A DNA stretch of 64,000 nt from Candidatus Aminicenantota bacterium (GTDB taxonomy: Bacteria > Acidobacteriota > Aminicenantia > UBA2199), in contig JAPKZK010000150.1 of NCBI GenBank assembly GCA_026393835.1, forward strand, positions 62,001-126,000, in the 5' to 3' direction. The notes beneath the pieces are model-generated. The model did no database searches. It was not told the origin of the DNA and saw only the letters and a list, made by a program, of their open reading frames with translations. Shown piece by piece: positions 52,694 to 61,969 of this stretch. The number at the start of each line of letters is the position of its first letter. Position 1 is the first letter of the stretch. A program made the translations under genes and the position numbers.

Positions 52694-53464
52694 TTATGCG
52701 GCTAAAATTTCAAGGAACTCATCGGGTTTTGTCCATCTGGCGACCGTGGAGAGGTCTTGCAGTAATTTGAAATCTTCCGGGATCCAGATATCCAATGTAT
52801 CGTCAAAGAGTGAGACGAATTGGAGCCCTTCGGGTCCGAATTTCAAATTGCTTAAGTCGTACCAGGCAGTAACCACGTGTTCCACTACGCCGCGGGATGC
52901 AGCCCGGCTTCCGCTGGAAAGTATATAAACCAGGGAACTTCTCCTGGGCATCCGGGTATGGAAATCCACGCGCCAGATTTTACCCGATCTGCCGGCCGCC
53001 GATTGGTTTCGTTCAAAGGGTATTTCTTTTTCATCAAAAAAGAGTTCTATCTCTTCAGAGGTGGATTCGATGGCGCGTGTTCTCAAAGTGAACCACAGGT
53101 CCGCAGTGCGTAGGGCGCCTTGCGAAACACGCATGACCGCTTTTGCCAGGTCATCTCCTTCTTTGATACGCGCCGACAACATACCTTTATAGAATTCAAT
53201 TCCATGGTTCATACATATATCTTCGATCAATTTTAGCTGCCTGGGAGACCGTTTTATGGACAGGCTTTGCATTTTCAACCAGCGCAGTGTTTCGCCGAAA
53301 TCGGTAACGGTAGAAACTCCATCCTGTTCCAGGTAAAATAGATCGATGACATCGCCGTCCGGGTAAAGAAAAGGCGTACGAATTCGTATATAATTTTTTA
53401 CTTTAGAGCACGTAAAAAGCGCGCCTAAAGTATGTGTAATGATTTCGCAAGGTGATTGTTTCAT
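52694..53464 (-). CDS. DUF1828/DUF1829 domain protein
   Basis: 256 residues. The N-terminal part has the DUF1828 pattern: IRIRTPFLYPDGDVIDLFYL, then VTDFGETLRWLKMQ. The second half (RNQSAAGRSGKIWRVDFHTR and VVEHVVTAWYDL) resembles DUF1829. Function unknown; these genes occur in phage- and defence-rich regions and may be toxins or antitoxins. It overlaps the upstream gene by four bases (ATGA), so the two make a module. The pair is inserted between two paralogous glycosyltransferase-like genes. Confidence 0.65.
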   Translation of the reverse strand: MKQSPCEIITHTLGALFTCSKVKNYIRIRTPFLYPDGDVIDLFYLEQDGVSTVTDFGETLRWLKMQSLSIKRSPRQLKLIEDICMNHGIEFYKGMLSARIKEGDDLAKAVMRVSQGALRTADLWFTLRTRAIESTSEEIELFFDEKEIPFERNQSAAGRSGKIWRVDFHTRMPRRSSLVYILSSGSRAASRGVVEHVVTAWYDLSNLKFGPEGLQFVSLFDDTLDIWIPEDFKLLQDLSTVARWTKPDEFLEILAA

Positions 53465-53931
53465 ATCATAGCCCCCATACTACCGGTTGAATGGATGGAA
53501 GATGGAGGGGTGCGCAGAACACCTTCATGATGAATGTTAGCCTCGATACAGAATAACTTCCATATCCTAACCGGATCGATCTCTCCTCCAATAATAATGT
53601 CATTGGGAATATAGGCTTCTTTATCTCTCAGCGATTCATTCCATTTGTGTTTATGTATATCGCCGATATTAACACAGGAGGGGTTGTGATGGTCTTTGCC
53701 GATATCAAGCCCATAGATTCGACCGCTGCTGCGGTGAATAATATTGTAGCTTAAGGTTTCAATCAATAGGTTGAAGCTGCCCCTGATAAAAACCGGGTAA
53801 CCGGCATCCGATTGAACATCAACCCGGAACTCGACAACCGGTGAATGGTCTTCATCTTCACTCCAGGAAATATCGCCGATAATCTTTTTCGTTCGGTCAG
53901 TCAGTAATATATCGAATTCATCCTGTTTCAT
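53461..53931 (-). CDS. Partner of the DUF1828 protein (DUF6978-like)
   Basis: 156 residues without a signal or membrane segment. The beta-rich N-terminal half reads VEFRVDVQSDAGYPVFIRGS and SSGRIYGLDIGKDHHNPSCV, followed by KHKWNESLRDKEAYIP. It resembles DUF6978-like proteins that accompany DUF1828 genes. AAGG precedes the ATG. The four-base overlap with the next gene suggests a two-component module such as a toxin-antitoxin pair. Which partner is toxic cannot be told. Confidence 0.55.
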   Translation of the reverse strand: MKQDEFDILLTDRTKKIIGDISWSEDEDHSPVVEFRVDVQSDAGYPVFIRGSFNLLIETLSYNIIHRSSGRIYGLDIGKDHHNPSCVNIGDIHKHKWNESLRDKEAYIPNDIIIGGEIDPVRIWKLFCIEANIHHEGVLRTPPSSIHSTGSMGAMI

Positions 53932-53981
53932 TTCATTCCACCTTCACATATTATACACCAAATTGATTGGGAATTCCATTT

Positions 53982-54779
53982 TCATTTCTCCAATTGTAGG
54001 AAGAAGCGTCCGGGTAATTTTGTGCGGTCAAAGGGACCGTATTTTTGATCAAAGTCCACAAGTATCCGCCGGCATTCGCTTTTATTATGTTCCAGGTAAT
54101 CATCCCATTGCGGGTCTTGCCATACTTTGTCATTGCCGATATGAAATGTCAGGTGAAGGTCTTCAAAAACCGTGAATCGTTTGGCGAAACAAGCCATATT
54201 GGTAATCATGACTCTGCCGATCCAACCGGAACCGATACAGGCGGTTCCTAACTTGAACCGGGGATAGAGGGAACGGTGAAAGACAAAACAATCCCAGCCC
54301 TGGTGTTTTTCGCCAATTTCCGCTAACATTTGAGGAATCTCTTCCAAAGTTTTGTATTTACCTGGGATAGTCCTGCGATTGATAATAAAGGCATCATACC
54401 CCTGTCGGATAATGTGGGAAACCGTTTGGTAAAAATAGGGCTGCAAAGCGATATCCACGTTGGTGTAAATCATATATTCGGCGCTGCTGGATTCATACAG
54501 CCTGTCCAGGATGTCTTTAATTAACGGCAGATTCTTCTTTTTTAAAAAAACGCCGACATCGGGCACGGAGCGGCTTAAATCACACGTCCGGATAAAACTC
54601 CCGGGCAAAGGGATACGTTCTTCATCGAAATATTGAACCGCATATAATTCGACGTTTACCCGGTTCCCGGCGAATTCCCGCGCCAAGTGCATGGTTTCAA
54701 AGGTAATGGGTTGGGCAATGGAAAGGTCGCTGGTATTAGCGACAATCACGGGATTGATGATGTGGGCAATGGATAACAT
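53982..54779 (-). CDS. Glycosyltransferase-like protein (copy 2)
   Basis: 265 residues, alignable with the 51809 gene over almost the whole length: HIINPVIVANTSDLSIAQPI, KNLPLIKDILDRLYESSSAE, YTNVDIALQPYFYQ, GYDAFIINRRTI and FKLGTACIGSGWIG. The C-terminal 40 residues differ. Paralogs split by the DUF1828 pair suggest the module was inserted between tandem copies. Possibly cytoplasmic sugar-transfer enzymes; the name is tentative. Confidence 0.5.
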   Translation of the reverse strand: MLSIAHIINPVIVANTSDLSIAQPITFETMHLAREFAGNRVNVELYAVQYFDEERIPLPGSFIRTCDLSRSVPDVGVFLKKKNLPLIKDILDRLYESSSAEYMIYTNVDIALQPYFYQTVSHIIRQGYDAFIINRRTIPGKYKTLEEIPQMLAEIGEKHQGWDCFVFHRSLYPRFKLGTACIGSGWIGRVMITNMACFAKRFTVFEDLHLTFHIGNDKVWQDPQWDDYLEHNKSECRRILVDFDQKYGPFDRTKLPGRFFLQLEK

Positions 54780-54788
54780 TATTTTATA

Positions 54789-56561
54789 TTATCTCTTTTT
54801 TCCAAAATCATGATCAAACGCTGAGCGTGAAATATAATGAGAATATTTTAAAAGTATTGCTTCCGCCTGCGGTCTGCAAAGTCTTCTTATTCTGCGGCAA
54901 TCATATGTTATGGATTCCTTTCCGTTTTTAGTAAGGTCTATTTTCGGTTTAAATAAACCGTTGTCTTCATGGGATGATTTGGGCAATAAATGCTTTTTAA
55001 GGAATGCTTCATCAAATCCCTTACTTTTAAGCTCTATGCATTCTTCAATAATCTCATCAAACCTATCTTTTAGTTTTTTAAAACGATATTTCCATGCGGG
55101 AATAATTTCACTGGGACAAATATAATCGGACGACATCCTTGCTAAACCTTCTTTGTTAAAGACACACAAATCGATAATACACAGCAAAACTGAATATGTC
55201 TTTTGAAGATCGATATATTGAGGTGTTCCGCTATTCGCATCGAAATATAAAATTTCAATACAAAACTCGTTTTGAGGACAGGTACCATTGAAGATTTCCG
55301 CCAGTACTGCCTCATGAAAATTGTATGCTCGCTTTCCTTCCAAATTTTTAGAAGTCCGTACCATCAAATTACAAGGTTGGGCAATAAGAATAAATTTTCT
55401 TTGAGAAGTGCTTGCAGTTTTTATAAAAATATCTCCTAAGCCAATGGGCATATGTAAACCATTTATTTGTTTTCCCTCTTCATAATATTCTAGTTGATGT
55501 ATTTTTTTTAATTCGCTTTGATTCCACAGGGTACTTTCTTTCGATATTTTACTAATCTCTCGGATTCTGGCCGTAGAATTGAGTAATTCTTTGCTTTTCA
55601 TTATTTCTTGGCGGATGAAATTTTTTTGATAAATGTTATACAGCCTGAATAATGTATCCGTTTCCCATATCCCTTCATCATAAGCAGACCGGAAAACAAT
55701 TTGTTCGAAATCATAAATACTAAGTTTATCTAACTCTTTTTTTGATTGGTCAAGAGATTCTTTGAGGATTACAGAGGTTTGATCTTTAAGGGTCTTACAA
55801 TATTTGCTCAATATAGTGCGCCTCACCCCCCGGACAAAACCAGGTTTATCTTCGGTTAAATTCCTTTTAGCAATCAGAACGAGCCGATCTTTATCGATAC
55901 CAGGGTCTCTAGCAAAGTCATCCCATCTCTTATATTCTTCATAAGGTTCGAAGGTATGGCTCAACAATCCACACATGATGGGAGTATTGCGATGCTTTTC
56001 AAACAAACTTTTGATTATATTTATGCCTCCGTCATTAGTTCCACCGCATTCACTCTCATTCGAATAATCCTGGTCGAAAAGAAAAAGAGTTCCTTTTTTT
56101 TCCAGATCATCATCTATAAGTAACTCACCGCCGCGACCATAATCCTTCGTCCATTGACTGTAAGACAATTTTTTTAAGTCTATGTTTCGTAATTGTTTCA
56201 ATAACTCTTCTAAAGCCCCTAAATAGTCCTCGTCTTTTTTTTGATTATCGTGATTAGGGAATCCGGGTATAAATTGAATCAACTGTTCATAGAGGCTTTT
56301 GCGTTTTGCATTATCGGCATCCGACCAGATTCCTGTTAATTGATTTTTCCAATGGGCATCATCGTCCCAGATTAAATTCCCCAGTTCCTCTACACCATTT
56401 TTTATCTTTGTCTTGATTTCTTCATCGGAAGCAATATACCCTATAAAATCATTTATGGTATATTCATCGAACTCCCGATACTGATCATCTACGCAGATAA
56501 TTTGTTTTATTTTTTCGAGTTCGAATAATTTTCCTAATGCTTCAATTTCCTTATCCATCAT
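54789..56561 (-). CDS. Large receiver-like protein of the methyltransferase/GHKL operon
   Basis: 590 residues. The N-terminal IKQIICVDDQYRE (Asp25, Asp26) resembles the acidic pocket of receiver domains, and KKGTLFLFDQDYSNES (Asp163, Asp165) the phosphoacceptor strand; the rest has no known domain (DFIGYIASDEEIK, HQLEYYEEGKQINGLHMPIG). The distance between the acidic pairs is larger than in ordinary receivers, so this may be a diverged receiver-like fold with an insertion. It overlaps the GHKL gene by eleven bases, so it is probably its output partner. A target or effector function remains unknown. Confidence 0.55.
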   Translation of the reverse strand: MMDKEIEALGKLFELEKIKQIICVDDQYREFDEYTINDFIGYIASDEEIKTKIKNGVEELGNLIWDDDAHWKNQLTGIWSDADNAKRKSLYEQLIQFIPGFPNHDNQKKDEDYLGALEELLKQLRNIDLKKLSYSQWTKDYGRGGELLIDDDLEKKGTLFLFDQDYSNESECGGTNDGGINIIKSLFEKHRNTPIMCGLLSHTFEPYEEYKRWDDFARDPGIDKDRLVLIAKRNLTEDKPGFVRGVRRTILSKYCKTLKDQTSVILKESLDQSKKELDKLSIYDFEQIVFRSAYDEGIWETDTLFRLYNIYQKNFIRQEIMKSKELLNSTARIREISKISKESTLWNQSELKKIHQLEYYEEGKQINGLHMPIGLGDIFIKTASTSQRKFILIAQPCNLMVRTSKNLEGKRAYNFHEAVLAEIFNGTCPQNEFCIEILYFDANSGTPQYIDLQKTYSVLLCIIDLCVFNKEGLARMSSDYICPSEIIPAWKYRFKKLKDRFDEIIEECIELKSKGFDEAFLKKHLLPKSSHEDNGLFKPKIDLTKNGKESITYDCRRIRRLCRPQAEAILLKYSHYISRSAFDHDFGKKR

Positions 56562-59055
56562 TCATACTCCCGGTAAAATCTATTTCAAATATGTATAATC
56601 GATGATGTTGGTTACGATCCGGCAGCAATTTGATCGTACACCCCTCCGCATCTAGAAATTGTTGAACTATAAATAATCCTAATCCGCGGCCTTTCCCTTT
56701 GCCTTTTGTTGTTACAAAGGGTTCAAATAAAGTTGTTTCCACGGATAGATCAACTCCTCTACCTGTATCGGAAAACCTGACATAGGGTTTATCAATGGTT
56801 ATATTTATCGCTGCCCCGTCGATATTCTTTGTTCTTAAATCTTCACGCAGCCAGTACTCACTATTTAGAAAGAGATTGTCAAAGATTTGCGTCAATTTAC
56901 CCCGGTTAATATGGATATGAAAATCGACAGCATTATCAGGGTTTATTCGAACATTGATTTTATTGTTTTTTAAACGGTAATGGTAAAACGATTCGATTTC
57001 GTTGAAAAAGGATAAGATTTCAATTTTCTCTCTCTTTTCGCGGACATAATTTAAGGAAGGAGCAAGATGGGCTAATTGCTTGCGCAACGTCTCAACAGTT
57101 GTTTTTACGTGTTCAATAAAGGTAAGGATGACGGGATCTTTCACGGGTTGCCTTTTTATGTGACCGTAAATATTCAATGTTTGCTGCATCAGTCGGTCCG
57201 CGATAGTGTTAATCTCGTGGGAGAGTGCTTCGGCGGTTAATCCCAGGCTGGCGGTTTCAAAGTAATCAGCCACTTGTTCCCGCAGGATAATTACCTGGCT
57301 TTCCAGTACTTTAACCCTGGCTTCCAGGTCGCCGATCTCCTTTAAATAATCATCCACCTGGAATACAATTTTCTCTGCTTCCCCGATATGTCCTTTAAGA
57401 AGATTTACCGATGCTTTCAATTCTTTTATACCGGGGGAGTTGTCCGGGAGATTTCCCGCGATAGACGAAATCGTTTCTTGCTCTTCAGCAACTTTATTTT
57501 TCAAAATGACTTTCAAATCATCGACTTTTGTGTGGTAGGCAGAGGCATGGGCTAAGTTCCGGCAGATTTGCCGGGATAATTCTTCGGGGGAGATGCCACT
57601 GTCGACTTTAGCAATTTCCGCTTGCCTGTTTTTATAAAATTCTAGCCAACAGCGTCTAAGAAACTGTTGGACGTCACCGGTAAATTTAACAAATTCCCCA
57701 AGAATCTTGAAAAAGTTATTATAATAAGGGTTTTTCTTAAATCCTTCCCTGTCGGTGGTTTCAACCAGGTTTTTATTTTCTTTCGCGGATAAGGCTATAT
57801 ACCCGATGGTGTTTTCCACTCTCAGCCCGTAGTAAGATCTCCCCGATGTGGATTGTTTTCCAAGCTCGAGCCAATCCCTATCAACTCTTATCCCAAAACC
57901 GTCTCGATATACTTTTATACCATAAAGATTTTTAATTAACTTTTTGTACTCAGAAGGAATATTAAATATATTATTTTGAGTAAGGTTTTTTTGACCCAGA
58001 TCGAATGAATCTATCCTACCTGTAAATTTACCTGGATTTGCGGCTTCCTCATCTAGAAACTCTAAAGAATCTATATCTTTAAATAGGAATTTCTTCTGAT
58101 ATTCTACGAACCAGCCATCTTCTTCCGACTTTTTCAGTTCCCAAGCTTTCGCTTTAGCCAGTGTACTCAAATAATCGAAGAATTTTTTACCTTGATCTAC
58201 TTCAACCAATTGGCTGAAAGCCGCTAACTTTTTCGCTCCTTGTGGCGGACGAAGGAAACTGAGTCGAACTTTGCCTTTTATTTCAAAATTTTCCCCATCA
58301 AAATTTAATGAATAATTGACTTGAGAAGCATTAAGAATTTTTTTGTTGAAAGAAGCGAAAGCAAGCTCAATATCGTTACCATTTAGTTTAACAGCAATAC
58401 TAAATTTTTCTATTTTATGATAAGGGGACAGCATCATGGAAAGTTCTGTTGCGAGCGTATCTTTTGCCTTATCTGCTTTAAAAAAATTTTGTTCTTTCAA
58501 TTCGGATATTAATAGTAATGTTCCTTTATTTCCTGTTGATGGTATTTTTTGCGTATAAATTTCAACATCATCAAGCTTACTTTTATTTTCAAAATCTCTC
58601 CATGAAAAAGCAACGTGATATTGAAACGGCTCATCCTCGCGTTTTGTGAAAATTTCCAGGTTATAGCCGAGTCGCTGCGCCCCTAATCGACCAAGCCCTT
58701 TATCCCCCAAAGGTGTCCTTCCTTTTGAGGTTGTCCTTCCCCGGTCTTTCATATCACGTTTCATGGAATTGGAAATGGTAAGCCAGCCGTTTATAATGGT
58801 TTCCATATCCATCCCCTCGCCCCCATCTCTTATGGTGATGAACCCTTTGGCGCCGCGAAAATGTGAATTTTCAACATCATTACGCCTTTCTGTCGCAATT
58901 TCTACGGTTACATAAGGAGAATCGGCGTCATACGCATTTTTTATCAACTCCACCAGCGCCTGGACCGGGTCGCTGATAAGGCTTTCTCCTAACTGGAAAA
59001 TGATCGAAGCATGGATGTTGAAATGGTTTTTGTTATCGTCGCTAGAGTTTTCCAT
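56551..59055 (-). CDS. Double-GHKL histidine-kinase-like ATPase
   Basis: 834 residues. The N-terminal GHKL domain is of the MutL/Hsp90/MORC type: GESLISDPVQALVELIKNAY, IRDGGEGMD and GDKGLGRLGAQRLG boxes. After a middle region and coiled coil comes a kinase-type half: EALSHEINTIADRL with His613, a DHp-like H-box, then IFDNLFLNSEYW, VRFSDTGRGVD and GKGRGLGLFIVQQFLDAEG, the N-, G1- and G2-boxes of HATPase_c. The TTG at 59058 is not used; the ATG at 59055 overlaps the methyltransferase stop by one base. Two ATPase domains and a DHp suggest a sensor kinase with a MORC-like sensor. Confidence 0.82.
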   Translation of the reverse strand: MENSSDDNKNHFNIHASIIFQLGESLISDPVQALVELIKNAYDADSPYVTVEIATERRNDVENSHFRGAKGFITIRDGGEGMDMETIINGWLTISNSMKRDMKDRGRTTSKGRTPLGDKGLGRLGAQRLGYNLEIFTKREDEPFQYHVAFSWRDFENKSKLDDVEIYTQKIPSTGNKGTLLLISELKEQNFFKADKAKDTLATELSMMLSPYHKIEKFSIAVKLNGNDIELAFASFNKKILNASQVNYSLNFDGENFEIKGKVRLSFLRPPQGAKKLAAFSQLVEVDQGKKFFDYLSTLAKAKAWELKKSEEDGWFVEYQKKFLFKDIDSLEFLDEEAANPGKFTGRIDSFDLGQKNLTQNNIFNIPSEYKKLIKNLYGIKVYRDGFGIRVDRDWLELGKQSTSGRSYYGLRVENTIGYIALSAKENKNLVETTDREGFKKNPYYNNFFKILGEFVKFTGDVQQFLRRCWLEFYKNRQAEIAKVDSGISPEELSRQICRNLAHASAYHTKVDDLKVILKNKVAEEQETISSIAGNLPDNSPGIKELKASVNLLKGHIGEAEKIVFQVDDYLKEIGDLEARVKVLESQVIILREQVADYFETASLGLTAEALSHEINTIADRLMQQTLNIYGHIKRQPVKDPVILTFIEHVKTTVETLRKQLAHLAPSLNYVREKREKIEILSFFNEIESFYHYRLKNNKINVRINPDNAVDFHIHINRGKLTQIFDNLFLNSEYWLREDLRTKNIDGAAINITIDKPYVRFSDTGRGVDLSVETTLFEPFVTTKGKGKGRGLGLFIVQQFLDAEGCTIKLLPDRNQHHRLYIFEIDFTGSMNDG

Positions 59056-60395
59056 CAAGAATTTCCCTTCTTAAAAATGAGTATTGTTTCCATGCGCATG
59101 GTACTGGATATGTTGTTTTTTACCGCCATTCGTTTGGAAGGAATCACACGGTTGAGCGTTACTATCTTAATTGCTCCCCGCGCCAATAAAAACTCGGAAA
59201 GGATTTTATCCATGGCGATGGTTCTTTTTCCCACACGCCTGTTTCCGACCGTCCAGGCCATATAAGCCCCTGGGTTTAAAGCACTTAATATCGGATCGAT
59301 GCATTTATTCAAATCCCTGCAGAACGCAGACACCCTGATAGTTCTATCCCTGGGTTCTTCACGTAAACTTTTAATGGTTTGCGAAAAAGTTTTTGAAATT
59401 TTTGTTAATTCCCCGGATGCTTCGATAGCGGCATTTCTAATTCCTCCCAGGCTTCTTCGATCGATTTCATGTGTTGTGGAAAGGAATGAATCATCCGTGA
59501 TACTGTCGATATCTGCTTTTTCTATCCACTGGAGGGGCAAATAAGAATATTGTCCGTAAGGAACGGTTGAGACATTATCTCCATAGGGCGGAGACGTAAC
59601 CAGCAGATCAAACCGGTCTTTATTATGATTAGGGCTTAGGGGTGATTTTGCCGAATCCGCCAGTTTTATATCGATCGTTCCTCTAAATTTGGATTTTTCC
59701 AGGAATCCTTTTTCCCCTAATAATTTTTTTATTTCCGAGAGTTTCACAAGATTGTTTTGAATGATATTTTTAAAAGTCTCTACCGGCGAAATATTCCTTT
59801 CATGTATTTCAGGGGAAGGACGAATGTGAAGCTTGAACGTCGAAGTCCGTGAATTACTTGATAAACGAACGGTTTCGGCAAGGGCAACCCAAAAAAAACG
59901 TCTGCTCCATATGGAAGTTTCTAACCGTATCGCCCGTCTTATGCGTGAAAGTTCCACGGAGGTATCATGCCGGAACCATTTAAATATATTGGGGAAATCG
60001 ATGTCTATATGGTGGCTACTGTCCTCTGCGATAATATTGAGAAGTGTTTCAATTTTTTTGTGGAGCGCTTTTTCAAAAAAAGGGCCCTTTTTGGTCTGAC
60101 AAATTAAAACGGCCAGAGGATTAATATCCTGCCCGACAAAATCGAGCCCTTGCAGCATGGATTCGGTCATAACTGTCCCGGAGCCAACAAAAGGGTCATA
60201 CACTTTTTTAATACCCGGGGCAAATTCCCGTATTACTTTGATTAATTCTCCCTGCATCTGGGGAACCATCATGGCTGGGTACTGGAGATAAGCATGCGCA
60301 TGCTCTCGAACTGCTTTCCCACGAAACGACCAATAATCTCTATCGTCCCTGGCATAAGACATAAGACGTTTTTTTAATGCGCTGTCCGTATTCAT
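59055..60395 (-). CDS. Site-specific DNA methyltransferase (m4C/m6A class)
   Basis: 446 residues with AAGG before the ATG. The SAM motif is YDPFVGSGTVMTESMLQGLD (Asp67) and the catalytic motif TSPPYG (Thr267), which is typical of N4-cytosine methyltransferases; N6-adenine is possible. The middle region (about 95-250) probably reads the target sequence. It is the first gene of the three-gene operon, followed with one-base overlap by the GHKL ATPase. No restriction endonuclease is visible in the window, so the modification may guard against or report to the other two proteins. Confidence 0.85.
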   Translation of the reverse strand: MNTDSALKKRLMSYARDDRDYWSFRGKAVREHAHAYLQYPAMMVPQMQGELIKVIREFAPGIKKVYDPFVGSGTVMTESMLQGLDFVGQDINPLAVLICQTKKGPFFEKALHKKIETLLNIIAEDSSHHIDIDFPNIFKWFRHDTSVELSRIRRAIRLETSIWSRRFFWVALAETVRLSSNSRTSTFKLHIRPSPEIHERNISPVETFKNIIQNNLVKLSEIKKLLGEKGFLEKSKFRGTIDIKLADSAKSPLSPNHNKDRFDLLVTSPPYGDNVSTVPYGQYSYLPLQWIEKADIDSITDDSFLSTTHEIDRRSLGGIRNAAIEASGELTKISKTFSQTIKSLREEPRDRTIRVSAFCRDLNKCIDPILSALNPGAYMAWTVGNRRVGKRTIAMDKILSEFLLARGAIKIVTLNRVIPSKRMAVKNNISSTMRMETILIFKKGNS

Positions 60396-60453
60396 TTTTA
60401 CCTTACCGGTTCCCGGTATAATCTAATAAAAGCTTTGACTCAAGCATATTACT

Positions 60454-60560
60454 TTATATCATGCTTTTAAAAAAAATGAAATCCCTTAAATTGGTGCTTG
60501 TTCTTCGGCGGATCACAAATGCTTCATATCCTTGTTGATGGGCTGTTAGATTTTTATACT
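60454..60560 (-). pseudogene. Possible remnant of a third glycosyltransferase-like copy
   Basis: On the minus strand the frame reads AHQQGYEAFVIRRRTSTNLR, which matches RQGYDAFVINRRTI of the 51809 and 53982 proteins over about 14 residues. Nothing more of the gene remains. The match is short, so chance cannot be excluded. Confidence 0.35.
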
Positions 60561-60770
60561 GGCTTTTTCCCATTTCTGGATTGTACCGTCTTTGTGATGA
60601 ATAACCACGTCTAGTCCCAGAGGTATAAATTTTAAAGCATTTTTTACAGCCGCGTCTTTCCGGGAATAGATTTTTGTTGCACGCATCGCTCCATGCTTTC
60701 TTATAACCCACCCTTCGCCCCTCTTCATGACATGAACTATTTTTGAATTAACACTGCTTTCTTTTTTCAT
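60546..60770 (-). CDS. DUF2188 domain protein
   Basis: 74 residues. The pattern KIVHVMKRGEGWVIRKHGAM, YSRKDAAVKNALKF and VVIHHKDGTIQKW matches DUF2188, a small basic beta-rich protein that occurs often as a standalone gene, in places with phage or defence genes. GAGGACAG precedes the ATG. The role is unknown. Confidence 0.75.
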   Translation of the reverse strand: MKKESSVNSKIVHVMKRGEGWVIRKHGAMRATKIYSRKDAAVKNALKFIPLGLDVVIHHKDGTIQKWEKASIKI

Positions 60771-60829
60771 TTTCTGTCCTCTGAAGAATCCAATTTCTAA
60801 CTCCAGTCTAAAGTGTACATGAAATAGAC

Positions 60830-61969
60830 TTAGATGTCAACAGTTCGGTGGAGTATCTTTTTCATCGCCACCTCCAGGGAAGAAAGGTCCGGCGCAGGGG
60901 GCAACGGAATATCTCCATCAAATGCGTCGATTTGTTTCAAAGCTTCTTCCAACTCGTCCAACTCCCGAAACTCAAATACCCCCTTCATATTGTAATATGA
61001 ACGCACGGCATGGGTATTGGCCAGGACCGGGACCCCGGCTATCAACATTTCACAGATGCGAGTTAACGCACCGGCGCCACTTTCCTGGTAGCATAAACAG
61101 GCTTTTACTTTTTCCATCACTCGATCAAGGCCCTCATTGGAAAAAGTCCCATGATACTCCACACTGTCGCCCACCGGCAGGGACGCCAGGTACTCTTCAC
61201 TGAAGAATCCACCGATTATCAATTTCCCGGCCGTTTTATCCAGGCGCTTCTCATTCCAATACGACGCGGCCCGAATCATCCCCTCCCGCGTGGGCAAATT
61301 CTTGGGCGTCCCCACCATCAATATATCTTCCTTAGAAGTAAACCGCCGCTTTTCCCGGATCGCCAACAGGCGTTTTTGTATCGACTCCACGGGATAATAA
61401 GGCATGTAACGACTGACTATACCGAAATTTCTTAAAATGACATCCTCTTCCCTTGAAATAGTAATCACCAGCCGGCATTGGGATAATAATTCCAACTCCT
61501 TTTCCAATAACTCCCTGGCTCGCTCTTTCTTTACCTGCCCGGGCACAAGACTTTCAATATTTTGGCAAACAGCTATAACCGGGACGCGACGGCGAATTAA
61601 TTTCTTGAAGAGCGGCAGAAAATAGATGGGATCATCCATAACCGCCAGGTCTAGTTTTCCCAGGCCCGGAACGGCGCGAAGCCATACCCGGCTGTACTCG
61701 CGAAACCGGTAAATCATGCCCCGGTGCTCCTCACTCCATTTATTAATAAAAATCCCCGGCAAAGGGAACGAATGAAAGGATTTTTCCCGGCTCCGGGTGT
61801 TTATTTGTTTCATTTTTTCGACGGGTATCAAGTCGCTCCGCCAGGGATGAACCAATTCCACCTGGGGATGGATTCTCTTTAGAAAATCATGGATTTGCAA
61901 CAGCCGCCGGCTGCCGCCGCCTTTGTCCTCCTGGGGCAATAATCGAGAGAAATATATGATCTTACTCAT
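60830..61969 (-). CDS. Glycosyltransferase (GT4-like), copy 1
   Basis: From MSKIIYFSRLLPQ at 61969 the protein has 379 residues. GT-B signatures: DKGGGSRRLLQIHDFLK (nucleotide-binding glycine loop), AVMDDPIYFLPLF, VISREEDV-like LVITISREEDVIL, and the C-terminal ESGAGALTRICEMLIAGVPV with the Glu of the E-x7-E motif. No signal peptide. It overlaps the previous gene by eight bases, and both are paralogs (about half identical by eye), so they may build one glycan. Donor sugar unknown. Confidence 0.82.
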   Translation of the reverse strand: MSKIIYFSRLLPQEDKGGGSRRLLQIHDFLKRIHPQVELVHPWRSDLIPVEKMKQINTRSREKSFHSFPLPGIFINKWSEEHRGMIYRFREYSRVWLRAVPGLGKLDLAVMDDPIYFLPLFKKLIRRRVPVIAVCQNIESLVPGQVKKERARELLEKELELLSQCRLVITISREEDVILRNFGIVSRYMPYYPVESIQKRLLAIREKRRFTSKEDILMVGTPKNLPTREGMIRAASYWNEKRLDKTAGKLIIGGFFSEEYLASLPVGDSVEYHGTFSNEGLDRVMEKVKACLCYQESGAGALTRICEMLIAGVPVLANTHAVRSYYNMKGVFEFRELDELEEALKQIDAFDGDIPLPPAPDLSSLEVAMKKILHRTVDI

